DNA of 64,000 nt, taken from Acidobacteriota bacterium (GTDB taxonomy: Bacteria > Acidobacteriota > Terriglobia > Bryobacterales > UBA6623). The notes beneath the pieces are model-generated. The model saw only the letters and a program-made list of their open reading frames with translations. It was not told the DNA's origin and searched no databases. Position numbers and translations under genes: made by a program. Location: contig WGMB01000012.1 of assembly GCA_016125275.1 (NCBI GenBank), positions 1 to 64,000 of the forward strand. Reading direction: 5' to 3'. Positions 39,538 through 49,272 of the stretch are shown one piece after another; the first letter of the stretch is position 1, and each line of letters opens with the position of its first letter.

Positions 39538-41280
39538 TCACAGGCCCGGCACGGGCGGCTTCACAGGCTTCCACGGCAGAACGCCGGCGATCGACAGCTT
39601 CCGCCGGAACACCTTGTCCTCGCTCGTCGCGTAAAGCGTCTTCATCTCCGGTCCGGCAAACGTCAGGTTCGAGACGAACTTGCGCTGCGGCTTGGAGAAG
39701 ATGCCGACCACCCGGCCCGGCTGGTCGCAAATCTGGATGCCCTGGTCGGTTGCCACCAGCAGGTGCCCGTCCGCCGTGATCGTCATGCCGTCCGCTCCCG
39801 AGCGGCTCGAGGCGTCCGGCGTCTCCAGCCGGTAGAACTTCTGGCCGTTGGCGAGCTTGCCGTCCGGCATAATCTGGAACGACCACACCCACTTCTCGCG
39901 CGAGTCGTCCACCATCAGCAGCGCCTGGTCGGGCGAGGTCACCAAACCGTTGAGAAAGCCCGCTTGCTTGTCCTCGAAAGCCACCTGCGCCTTGCCGCCC
40001 TTGGGAACGTAGTAGACCTTGTTCTCCGCCGGGTTGGTGAAGTAGATGTCTCCGTTGGCGAGCACCGCGATGTCGTTGGACTCCGCGCCGGAAGCGATGA
40101 CCTCCTCCTTTTTCGTCGCCACGTCGATCGCCACGATCTGCTTCTTGGCCTTGCGGCAGGAGTATAGGCGCCCGTCCGGCCCGAACATCAGCCCGTTGGT
40201 CTCGCCCGTCTTGTCCAGGAACAGGCTCGCCTTGCCGGTCTTGGCGTCGATCCGCCAGATCTTCGACTCCCGCACGTCGGTAAAGTAGACGTCGCCGTTC
40301 GGAGCCACCGCCGGCCCTTCGGTGAACGTATGCCCCTCGCTCACGACTTCCCAGTCGTGCGCCGGGTCGGCGAACTCGAGCACCCACTGCCGGTCGCCTG
40401 TCTTCTTACGGTTCGCCTCGATCGGCTTGCCGGCGTCCGCCCACAGCCACCGCAGGGCCTCCGGCAGGATCGCCCGCCCGTGAATGTTGTTGTGCTTTTC
40501 CTCGCCGGTCACGAACTTGTAGTCGTATCCGGCAAAGCGCAGCGAGTCGGCCATGTCCTGGTTCACGATCCACCATGACCCGGAGTAGATGTTGTTGTCG
40601 TTGCGCCCGTCCTGCAGGAACACCTTCAGCGGCCGCGGCTCGTGCTTGCGCACCAGCGACGGCAGAATCTGTGCGCCACGCAGGTTGGTGTAGCTGCCCA
40701 CGAAGCTCAGCACCCGGCGGAAGTAGTCCGGCCGCTCCCACGCCGCCACGAAGGCCGCGATGCCGCCCGACGACGAGCCGCCGATGCCGCGCAGGTTGGG
40801 GTCGTCGGTCAGCTTGTAACGCTTGCCGACCTCGGGCAGAATCTCGTCGATCAGAAAATTGGCATACCGCGGCCCCAGGGCGTCGTACTCGAAGCTGCGG
40901 TTGTAGCGGTTCTGCTGCTCGTCGTTGTTGGCCTTCAGCAATCCCCACTGCGCGAAGATGCCGATCGTCACCGGCATGGAGCCCTCCGCGATCAGGTTGT
41001 CGAGCACGATCGGCGTCATCCAGGCGCGGTCGCCCTCGGTGTTGATGAAGCCCTTGCCGTCCTGAAAGACCATCACCGCCGCCGGTTTGGAGCCGTCGTA
41101 CTGCGCCGGCACATAGATCCAAACGTCCCGCACCGTGCCGGGGTAGGCCTTGCTGGTCCACTCGAAGTGTTCCAGCTTGCCCTCCGGCACGCCGGGCTTG
41201 CGCTTTGAGTCCGGCCCGATCTGATAGGTCTGCGCCCACAGCGGCGCGGCAAGCAACAAGGCGAGGGTGATCCGAAGCAT
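39538..41280 (-). CDS. Secreted esterase (Fes/enterochelin-esterase-like) fused to SMP-30/gluconolactonase-like propeller
   Basis: '[21 protein letters not shown]', '[23 protein letters not shown]', then '[39 protein letters not shown]'. Confidence 0.9.
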   Translation of the reverse strand: MLRITLALLLAAPLWAQTYQIGPDSKRKPGVPEGKLEHFEWTSKAYPGTVRDVWIYVPAQYDGSKPAAVMVFQDGKGFINTEGDRAWMTPIVLDNLIAEGSMPVTIGIFAQWGLLKANNDEQQNRYNRSFEYDALGPRYANFLIDEILPEVGKRYKLTDDPNLRGIGGSSSGGIAAFVAAWERPDYFRRVLSFVGSYTNLRGAQILPSLVRKHEPRPLKVFLQDGRNDNNIYSGSWWIVNQDMADSLRFAGYDYKFVTGEEKHNNIHGRAILPEALRWLWADAGKPIEANRKKTGDRQWVLEFADPAHDWEVVSEGHTFTEGPAVAPNGDVYFTDVRESKIWRIDAKTGKASLFLDKTGETNGLMFGPDGRLYSCRKAKKQIVAIDVATKKEEVIASGAESNDIAVLANGDIYFTNPAENKVYYVPKGGKAQVAFEDKQAGFLNGLVTSPDQALLMVDDSREKWVWSFQIMPDGKLANGQKFYRLETPDASSRSGADGMTITADGHLLVATDQGIQICDQPGRVVGIFSKPQRKFVSNLTFAGPEMKTLYATSEDKVFRRKLSIAGVLPWKPVKPPVPGL

Positions 41281-41402
41281 CCACGGGATTGTAGCCGAAA
41301 CAGCGCGGCCCGATGGCCCCGACCGCGCGTTGTCGCGTAACAGTGTGAGACGGCGTACGCTCCAACCGGGACACAGCGCCCCGTCTCGAAGCAGTACTTT
41401 CG

Positions 41403-41744
41403 ATGCCAAAGAGTGTGCTCGTGGTCTCCCAGTCCGGCGTTCACCCCCTCAGCCTGAGCGTGGCGTTGAAGAGCACGGTCGCCAACGTCATCTGGGCGAG
41501 CTCCATCGCCCAAGCCTCCCGCATCCTCCGCCGTGATCGCTCGATCGCCCACGTCGCCACCCAAGCCGCTCTGCCGGACGGCACATGGAGCGACCTGGTG
41601 GACGTGATCCTCGAGGAAGAATCCGCCGCGGCCGTCCACGTCTGGACCCCGGAAACCAACTTCGCCTTCCGGTTCGAAGTCGCCCGCCGCGGCGACACCG
41701 TGCTCTGCTCGGCCTCGCCAAATCAGGCGCTGGTGTTTGAGTGA
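41403..41744 (+). CDS. Hypothetical, degenerate receiver-like protein
   Basis: '[41 protein letters not shown]..' secondary-structure pattern resembling a receiver domain. Confidence 0.55.
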   Translation: MPKSVLVVSQSGVHPLSLSVALKSTVANVIWASSIAQASRILRRDRSIAHVATQAALPDGTWSDLVDVILEEESAAAVHVWTPETNFAFRFEVARRGDTVLCSASPNQALVFE

Positions 41745-41882
41745 TCTGGTGTTCGAGTGAGATCGAACGCCCGCTTTGTAACGGCTCGCGCCCGCACTTG
41801 ATCTCCCCATTGAAACCAAACGAAAAGGATTTCTTGAGCAAAAGGCTCACTATCCATCGACCGCATACAAGGAGATCAAGGC

Positions 41883-42077
41883 ATGAACTGGGATCAAGTG
41901 GAAGGCAACTGGAAGCAAGCGAAGGGCAAGGTCCGCGAGAACTGGGGCAAGCTCACCGACGACGACCTGGAGGTCATCAAGGGCAAGCGAGACCAGCTCG
42001 TCGGCAAGATCCAAGAACGCTACGGCGTGGCCCGCGAAGCGGCCGAAGAGCAAGTCGCCCGTTTCGAGAGCCGCTAA
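41883..42077 (+). CDS. CsbD family stress-response protein
   Basis: 'MNWDQVEGNWKQAKGKVRENWGKLTDDDLEVIKGKRDQLVGKIQERYG'. Confidence 0.97.
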   Translation: MNWDQVEGNWKQAKGKVRENWGKLTDDDLEVIKGKRDQLVGKIQERYGVAREAAEEQVARFESR

Positions 42078-42116
42078 AGCAGGGGCCTCGCCCAAACGCC
42101 AAGGAGGAACTACAAA

Positions 42117-42278
42117 ATGCTGAGTTGGAGTCTTACCTTTCTGATCATCGCCCTCATCGCCGCGGCCCTGGGCTTCGGCGGGGTCGCAGGCACGGCCGCG
42201 GGCATCGCGAAGGTTCTGTTCTTCGTCTTTCTGATCATCTTTCTGGTGTCCCTGGTCACCGGCCGAAGGGTCGCCTGA
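42117..42278 (+). CDS. DUF1328-family small membrane protein (not in ORF track)
   Basis: Hand translation [60 protein letters not shown] upstream of ATG. Confidence 0.93.
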   Translation: MLSWSLTFLIIALIAAALGFGGVAGTAAGIAKVLFFVFLIIFLVSLVTGRRVA

Positions 42279-42376
42279 CCCAAGCGACGCAGGCGTCTAT
42301 AATGGCGTCGCCGTCGCGGCCCCGGGACCGAGAAAGAGAAAAGGGACTCCCACCGGGGTCCCTTCTTCGTCTGCAT

Positions 42377-44242
42377 TCAATCCGAATCGGCTTCAACCGT
42401 TTCGTCGGTATTGACCAGACAAACAGCGATCCTCAACTTTTGGAACTCTTCCTCTTCCCGGATCGCGTCGTAGATCGGATCGTTGTCGAGCTCGATCAGC
42501 CGGCAGCAGCGCCGATCGAGCGCCAGCCGCAGCCATTCGAACGCATCCGGCACGCTGCCCAGCCCCAGGAAGGCGTGGGCCACCGCCACCGGCGACACCG
42601 TCTGCTCCTTGCTGAGCTTCACCAGATTGGTGGTCGTCTTACGGGCGTTCGCCAGGTCTCCCATAGCGGCTTCGCAGAAACCCAGCCGACCTAGGAACAG
42701 CGGTCGCCCGCCCGAGATCGTAACCGCCTTCGACAGCGCTTCGTGCGCTTCGCCGAACCGTTCGCGCGCCAGATACGCCCGGCCCAGGTCGAACCAGGCC
42801 TGTGCGTAGTCCGGGTTCTCGTCGATCACCCGGCGGTGCGACCGAATCGCCTCGGGGTAGTCACCGGCGTAGAAGTGCACGACGCCGACCCGGTTCTGCG
42901 CCACCAGCGAGTTGCCGGACCGCTCGGCGCCTCGTTGGATCACCCGCAGGGCCTCTTCATGGTCCCCCAGCGGCGCTAGGTGGCCGAGCGCGTACCACTG
43001 ATAGGCAAAGTACTCCCCCGGATCCTCATCCAGAGCCAGGAGTAGCTGCTGCTTGCCGTCTTCGTAGCGCCAGTCGCCGATGCAGGCCACGCAGCCCAGC
43101 GCCGCCAAGGCTGCCGCCCCGGCGTCGGTCTGATCCAGCTCGAGCGCCTTGGACGCCAGCGTCTTGGCCTTCTCCAGCGCCAACGCGGACTCCTTCAAGT
43201 TCAGCCACGCCAGGTCGCAGTAGCACTTCGCCAGTCCCGCGTAGGCCTGCGCGTACTGGGAATCGATGTCGATCGCCGCCTCGAAGAACCCGATGGCGCT
43301 GGCAAGATTGCGGTCCCGGAACTGTCGCGAGTGGTAGACGCCTTCCAAGTACGCTTGGTAGGCGTTGGTGTTGCGCGACTGCCGCTTGGTCAGCTCGTGC
43401 GAGCTCGTCTCGGCGCGCTGGCGGCGCATCGTCGCCGCCACCTTCGCCGCGATCTCCTCCTGCACCACGAAGATCTCGCCGATCTCCGCGTCGTAAGTCG
43501 CCGACCACAGGTGGAAGCCGTTGTTCGCGTTGGCGAGTTGCACGGTGACCCGCACTTTGGAGCCGTGCAGCCGGACGCTGCCCTCCATCACCATGCGGAC
43601 GCCCAGCCGCTCGCCGACTTCGCGAACGTCCTGCGCCGAGCCCTGGAACTGGAAGGCCGAGCTGCGCGCGACCACCTCCAACCCCTTCACCCGGGTCAGC
43701 GCGTTGATCACCTCTTCCGTCAGCCCGTCGCAGAAGCGTTGGTGGCCGCCCTCCGGGCTCAGGTCCACAAACGGAAGCACGACCACGGCCTGATACTTCT
43801 TGCGGCGCTGCGCGCTCTTGCGCACGGTCTCCCGTGTAACCGGAACCGCCGGCGCCCGGCACTCGAACTGCGGCGCGTAACCTCCACGCGGCAGATGGAT
43901 CACGACCGGGTCGTCCTTGCCTTCCTGGCTGTAGTACTCCAGCAGCCGGCTGCGGAGCCGTCGGGCCTCCACGCGCACGATCGGATTCAGCCGAACGTCG
44001 AAGTCGTTGGGCTTATCGAACACGTCGATCGCCAACGTCAGCTCTTTGAGCTGTGAAACGTCTCGATCGAGCGCGGTCTCCACCACATAACGCAGCAGTT
44101 CGCGCATTCGCTCGGAGCGCGAAAACGGCTCGGACTCGAGAATACGCGCCAACTGTTCCCGGATCGCCTGTTTGGTGGGCGCGTTCTGCCCTTTGCATTC
44201 AGGTTCGGACGGCGCGGGTGCTGAGACTTGGGGCGCTAACAA
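42377..44242 (-). CDS. Winged-helix-like N-terminus / FlgO-TolB-like / TPR protein
   Basis: 'PFSRSERMRELLRYVVETAL..DRDVSQLKELTLAIDVF', 'VVVLPFVDLSPEGGHQRFCDGLTEEVINALTRVKGLEVVARSSAF', C-terminal TPRs. Confidence 0.9.
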   Translation of the reverse strand: MLAPQVSAPAPSEPECKGQNAPTKQAIREQLARILESEPFSRSERMRELLRYVVETALDRDVSQLKELTLAIDVFDKPNDFDVRLNPIVRVEARRLRSRLLEYYSQEGKDDPVVIHLPRGGYAPQFECRAPAVPVTRETVRKSAQRRKKYQAVVVLPFVDLSPEGGHQRFCDGLTEEVINALTRVKGLEVVARSSAFQFQGSAQDVREVGERLGVRMVMEGSVRLHGSKVRVTVQLANANNGFHLWSATYDAEIGEIFVVQEEIAAKVAATMRRQRAETSSHELTKRQSRNTNAYQAYLEGVYHSRQFRDRNLASAIGFFEAAIDIDSQYAQAYAGLAKCYCDLAWLNLKESALALEKAKTLASKALELDQTDAGAAALAALGCVACIGDWRYEDGKQQLLLALDEDPGEYFAYQWYALGHLAPLGDHEEALRVIQRGAERSGNSLVAQNRVGVVHFYAGDYPEAIRSHRRVIDENPDYAQAWFDLGRAYLARERFGEAHEALSKAVTISGGRPLFLGRLGFCEAAMGDLANARKTTTNLVKLSKEQTVSPVAVAHAFLGLGSVPDAFEWLRLALDRRCCRLIELDNDPIYDAIREEEEFQKLRIAVCLVNTDETVEADSD

Positions 44243-44390
44243 GCCTTGTAACCTCGAACTTTCCCAATTGTGCGGAGCATTTTCCCTGCTCCTTCAAAGT
44301 ATCGCAGGCTTGCGTTCCGTCGCGGGTAACGACAACCGGTAACCGTAACACACTGACGAGCGCGGGAATACCACTGGCACCATCGACGGC

Positions 44391-44918
44391 ATGAGAGATA
44401 ACAACCCCGCCCCGATCAAGCCGTCCCCCGATCCCATCGGTCAAGCCTACACCGAGGTCTTCGACGAGGGTTTCCGCGGAACGGTCCGTTTCCTGTCCTC
44501 CAAGGGCATCGGCGAAGACTTGGCTGAAGAGCTGGCGCAATCCGCCTGGGCTCGTGGCTGGGAGCGCCGGAGCCAGATTCGAGAGATCTCCGCCATCCCC
44601 TACTGGGTGAACTCCATCGCCCTCAATATGTTGCGCCGCCACGTGCAGCACCCCTCCAACCAGATGCGCGAGCTGATGGACCGCGAGGCCTCCTCGGTCG
44701 ACGCCATGCTCCACCTCGACGTCAAGCGCGTGCTCAGCTCTTGCGAAACCTTCGACCGCCGCCTGCTGGAGATGTTCTACCTCGAAGGCCTCAGCAGCAG
44801 CGAGATCGGCAAGAAGCTCAACGAGAAGGCCATGACCATCCGCGTCCGGTTGCACCGGCTCCGCAAGCGCATCCGCGAAGCCTTTGACCCCGTTGACCTG
44901 CAGCCGGCGGCGGCGTAA
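44391..44918 (+). CDS. ECF-type RNA polymerase sigma factor
   Basis: Region 2-like 'ELAQSAWARGWERRSQIREISAIPYWVNSIALNMLRRHVQ', region 4-like 'LLEMFYLEGLSSSEIGKKLNEKAMTIRVRLHRLRKRI'. Confidence 0.88.
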   Translation: MRDNNPAPIKPSPDPIGQAYTEVFDEGFRGTVRFLSSKGIGEDLAEELAQSAWARGWERRSQIREISAIPYWVNSIALNMLRRHVQHPSNQMRELMDREASSVDAMLHLDVKRVLSSCETFDRRLLEMFYLEGLSSSEIGKKLNEKAMTIRVRLHRLRKRIREAFDPVDLQPAAA

Positions 44919-45015
44919 CCCGCGCACAGGGCGCGCCGGCCCGGCGGTCAGCATTCAGGGCGTCTTCTGCTAAACTCGTCGCGAGCCTCGAACCGCAAGG
45001 AGGATCGATATCGAC

Positions 45016-46212
45016 ATGCCAGCAACTCGACGCCACTTCCTGACCGCCGCCGGCGCCCTCGCCGCCGGCTCCGCCTGCTCCACCGCTTCCAGCAAGAGCG
45101 GCGGTAGTGCAGCCCCTGCCCTGCCCGACGTCTACGGCAAGCTGGGGGTCAAGACCGTCATCAACGGCCGCGGCACCGTCACCATCCTCGGAGGCACCGT
45201 CATGCCGCCCGAGGTCGTCGACGCCATGGTCGCCGCCTCCCATCACTACATCTCGCTGCCCGAGCTCCAGGTCGCCGCCGGCGAGCACATCGCCAAGCTG
45301 ATCGGCGTGCCCGGCGCCATGATCTCCTGCGGAGCCGCCTCGGCCATCACCTGCGGCACGGCCGCCTGCATGACGCGCGGCGACGGTGAGAAGCTGCGCT
45401 CGCTGCCCGACGTCTCGGGCATGCCCTACGAAATCATCCAGCAGAAGGCGCACCGCTCCGGTTACGAAGCCCAGATGCTGCTGTGCGGCGCCAAGACCGT
45501 CTGGGTGGAAACCGCCGCCGAAGCCGAGAAGGCCATCAACGAGCGCACCGCCATGATGTTCTTCCTCAACAAGGCGGACCCGCACGGCCAGATCAAGCGC
45601 GACGAGTTCATCCGCATCGCCAAGGCCAACAAAATTCCCATCCTCAACGACGCCGCCGCTGACGTTCCGCCCAAGGAGCGCCTGAAGGGTTACGTCGACG
45701 AGGGCTTCGACCTCGTCATCTTCTCCGGCGGCAAGGGCCTCTACGGGCCGCAGGCCAGCGGCCTGCTGCTCGGCGACAAGGCCCTGGTCGAGGCGGCCCG
45801 CAAGGCCATCAGCCCCAACGGCGGCATCGGCCGCGGCATGAAGGTCGGCAAAGAAGAGATCTGCGGCCTGGTCGCCGCCGTCGAGCGCTACCTCACCATG
45901 GACCACGACGCCGACCGCAAGGCCATGGACCATCGCGCCGAGGTCGTCATGTCGAAGCTCAAGGCCGTCGACGGCGTCACCACGGAGATCGAGATCCCCG
46001 AAATCGCCAACCACGTCCCGCACGTGCTGGTAAAGTGGGACGCCGCCGCCAAGGGCGTCACCGCCAAGGAAGGCTACGACAAGCTGCTCGCCATGGACCC
46101 CGCCGTGGCCGTGTCTCCCAACGGAGATGGGGGCTTCACCATCTCGATGTGGACCCTCAAGCCCGGCGAGGAAGAGATCGTGGGCGACAGCCTCGTCAAG
46201 CTGTTCTCCTAG
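45016..46212 (+). CDS. SelA-like / aminotransferase class V-like PLP-dependent protein with Tat-lipobox signal
   Basis: 'TRRHFLTAAGALAAGSAC'; 'VKTVINGRGTVTILGGTVMPPEVVDAM', 'LNDAAADVPP', 'FSGGKGLYGPQASGLLLG' (PLP-lysine region). Confidence 0.88.
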   Translation: MPATRRHFLTAAGALAAGSACSTASSKSGGSAAPALPDVYGKLGVKTVINGRGTVTILGGTVMPPEVVDAMVAASHHYISLPELQVAAGEHIAKLIGVPGAMISCGAASAITCGTAACMTRGDGEKLRSLPDVSGMPYEIIQQKAHRSGYEAQMLLCGAKTVWVETAAEAEKAINERTAMMFFLNKADPHGQIKRDEFIRIAKANKIPILNDAAADVPPKERLKGYVDEGFDLVIFSGGKGLYGPQASGLLLGDKALVEAARKAISPNGGIGRGMKVGKEEICGLVAAVERYLTMDHDADRKAMDHRAEVVMSKLKAVDGVTTEIEIPEIANHVPHVLVKWDAAAKGVTAKEGYDKLLAMDPAVAVSPNGDGGFTISMWTLKPGEEEIVGDSLVKLFS

Positions 46213-46230
46213 TCGAACCTCGTTTCCCGG

Positions 46231-46277
46231 CGGGAGGCTGCGGACCGCTCCGGTCGCAGCCTCCCGTTGTGTCTTTT
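46231..46277 (+). terminator. Rho-independent terminator
   Basis: CGGGAGGCTGCGGACC-GCTCC-GGTCGCAGCCTCCCG followed by TTGTGTCTTTT. Confidence 0.8.
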
Positions 46278-47448
46278 AGGGGTTGAGCGCCAGCTCCACC
46301 CGCCGGTTGCGCGCCCGGCCCTCCGGCGTCTCGTTCGTATCCCTCGGCTGCGACTCCCCAAAACCCTTGGCGGACATCTGCTGCGCCGGAACCCGGCGGG
46401 CGATCAAGGCGGCGCGCACCGCTTCGGCCCGCTTCCGAGACAGCTCCAGGTTGAGCTGGTCGTCGGCAATGCTGTCGGTGTGCCCCTCGATGCTCACGCG
46501 CCAGTCCGGGTGATTGAGCAGCACCGCGGCGATCTCGGCCAGCCGCGTCTCAGACTCAGCTCGAATCTCGGCGCTGCCGAAAGCGAAGAACAGATCGTAG
46601 ACCTCCGCCCGGCCCGATTTCCGCAACGCGCTCTCCAGCTCCGAGCCGCCGCCGCAACGGTGGCTGATCTTCACCACGCGAAAGCGGTCCCGGTCCCCTT
46701 GCAGCGGCTCGCCGCTCGGCGCCCTGCCCAGCGCCGGGTCCGCCGGCCCGCGGCCGATGCCGAAGCGGTACTGCAAGGTGAGGGGGTTGGCGGGATCGTC
46801 CAGGACGTAGAGCTCCACGTCGTCGCCGTAGAACTCGCCCTCCACCCGGATCGCCGGCAGCTCGACCTTGCGGTCGTTCACGGTCACGGCCAGCGTCGCC
46901 GAACCCGTCTTGCGGACCGTCGCGACCATCTGGTGGTCGTACACGTTGGGATGCTGCTCCAGGTCCAGAGTCACCGGCACGAAGTACGCCTGGAAGATGC
47001 CGAGCTCGGTCTCCCGGCCGGCGCGCAACTCTTCAAAAACCTTCCGCGAAAGCCCAATCGCCGTCGTCCCCGGCACGAGGTCGGGCGTGAATTCCGAGAA
47101 CTGTTGCAGATACAGCCCGCCCTGCTGTAGATCCTCGACGCGAATCCGCCGCACCAGCTCCGCCCGCTTCAGCTTGGGCGGCTCGGCCGAGAACAGGTCT
47201 TCCACCATGCGCTCGTTGGAGTAGCGCAGCCGGAGGATGTCGCCGTCGATCGCCTCGATGGTCTTGATGGACTCGTAGTCGCCGTCCATCTGGCTCACCG
47301 CCGTCACCACCCGCAATCCCGGGCACAGCGGGACCAGCGAGCCGGGTTCGGCTCCCAGGGCTCCGGCGATGATTCCCAGCCAGGCCGCGGCGGCGGCCAT
47401 CGCGCGCCCCGCGGTTCTCAACGATGTGCAGCCCATCTTCGCCTCCAC
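46276..47448 (-). CDS. OmpA C-terminal domain protein
   Basis: 'DWRVSIEGHTDSIADDQLNLELSRKRAEAVRAALIARRVPAQQMSAKGFGESQP'. Confidence 0.95.
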   Translation of the reverse strand: MEAKMGCTSLRTAGRAMAAAAAWLGIIAGALGAEPGSLVPLCPGLRVVTAVSQMDGDYESIKTIEAIDGDILRLRYSNERMVEDLFSAEPPKLKRAELVRRIRVEDLQQGGLYLQQFSEFTPDLVPGTTAIGLSRKVFEELRAGRETELGIFQAYFVPVTLDLEQHPNVYDHQMVATVRKTGSATLAVTVNDRKVELPAIRVEGEFYGDDVELYVLDDPANPLTLQYRFGIGRGPADPALGRAPSGEPLQGDRDRFRVVKISHRCGGGSELESALRKSGRAEVYDLFFAFGSAEIRAESETRLAEIAAVLLNHPDWRVSIEGHTDSIADDQLNLELSRKRAEAVRAALIARRVPAQQMSAKGFGESQPRDTNETPEGRARNRRVELALNP

Positions 47449-47523
47449 TCGTCCGCTCTAGCCGGAGAAGCGACGGCCGAACCCTTTCGGCCTCATCGCT
47501 CCCTGCCTTCCGCCGCTATTCCG

Positions 47524-49119
47524 CTAGTGTCGCGCCCGGCTCGGACGGACTCGCAACACCGAATTTGCGGGTGTGTCCCCCGACACTTGGCGAATGGTGA
47601 GACGTTGCTGAGCTCGCAGGGTCCGCGACAATGTCATCCATAGCTCGTGTTGGTCCTGCCTGTAGCTCGCGTAGTAGTCGACATCCGGCAGGAGAGCGAC
47701 TCCGTCGAGCAACACGACCGGAGCCTCCGAGCCCCAGTAGGAGCGAACGAGGATCAACGGATTCTCCAACTCGTAGCCGGCGCCCACGTCGAAGTCCATC
47801 GTCACCGCGCCGTGGTCGGCCCAGGCGGTCCACGCCCCGTACACGGGATCGAAGCCCGTCGGGGTCAGGATCTGCGGCGCGGGGTCGGCCACGCCCGTGG
47901 CGCTCGACCAGACCGGCGACCCTACCGTGCAGGAAAGCGACGACATCTCCACCGCTTCGGCCTGCCGGACGGCGCGCAACGTCGGTTCCTCGGAGTGGGG
48001 ACCCAGGACGACGTAGACGCTGTAACTGCACTTGGGCCAGCCCGAGACGCGCGCCCCGTTGACCGTTTCGACGTCCCTCTTCCCCAACGATCCCCAGTCC
48101 GCGCCCCAGGCGAATCGTTTGGAAGCCGTGGTCGAGTCGACGGCGAGTCGCCCGGCGGCGTCATAGAAGGAGTAGTTCACCGATTGGTAGGGCCAAGCCC
48201 AGACGCAAGGCATGAGGTAGCCCATAGCGCTGCACTCGCCCACGCCCTGACCGCTGCGAAAGCCCCGGCCCGCGCCTCCCTGATAGCCTCCGGCATCCTG
48301 GCGAGCGGCCGTGACCGTGCCGGCGAGCCCCATCTCGGCGTCGACATTCGCGGTCCACAGGGCATGGTACGCCGCGCCGCTGTTTCGGGCCGACCAGTCC
48401 CACGGGCTGTCGAGCGTTAACTCGGAAGCCTCCGTCACAAAGCGGTGGCTCTCGCCCCAGGCGACGCCGCCGATCACGTCGCCCCACTGGCCCGAGGGCG
48501 TACCGTCGAAGTTCATGTTGCCGTACGGCGCCCTGAAATCGGCCTCTACCGCATCCGCCGGCGCTTGGCTCAGGTCGAACGTCACGGTCCAGAGAGGATG
48601 GTCGCGGCCGGTCGCGAAGACCCACTGCACCGTCACCGGCATGTCATACCGTCGAGGGGCGCCGAAATCCGGATCGAGCCCCCAGCGCGGGTAGTTCAGC
48701 GTGAACTGATGGATGGCGTGGTGGCGCCCCGCGAAGACGACCGATGAGGTCGAGTCGAGGCTGGAGCCCAGCGGCGAATCATCCTCTCCCTGGTCAAGGG
48801 CGAGCGACGCGTCGCGGAGGTGGGACACGATATATCCAAACCCTCCGGCCTGCGGACTCTCTCAGACCGTGCGCCGGCGGCCGTCGGCCAGCGGATAGCT
48901 GAATTGCCGAGCCATGCCGCCCTTCTCGGCGTCCTCGGCCAGCACAATCGATCGCATCCCGCCGCGACTGTCGCACCAGACGTATTCGTCCGCGGGCGCC
49001 CCGGCCAGCACGGTCGCGTTATGCCTCGAGGCGGCGCAAGGGAGGCCGTCCGCAACCAACGGAGCGCAGGCGATCAGTACGTTCGACAGAACCAACGGCA
49101 GCAGCTTCGCGGGGGACAT
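47524..49119 (-). pseudogene. Secreted protein whose frame is interrupted by a single in-frame TGA (85 aa + 11 codons + 434 aa)
   Basis: Track ORFs 48862..49119 and 47524..48828 are in the same frame; joined reading '..FSYPLADGRRRTV*ESPQAGGFGYIVSHLRDASLALDQG..'; signal peptide only on the upstream part. Confidence 0.75.
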
Positions 49120-49272
49120 GGGCGCCGACCTCCTGTCTGCGAAAGCGACGGAACCACAGAGCTCGCCTCACGCCTCCGTGCTCCTCTCCCGGGAAGGCCT
49201 CCGACAGCTCTTGGGATTCGTCTTTGGCCGCCGAGTCTGCGACAATACTCCACGCAACACGGAGCCACACCT

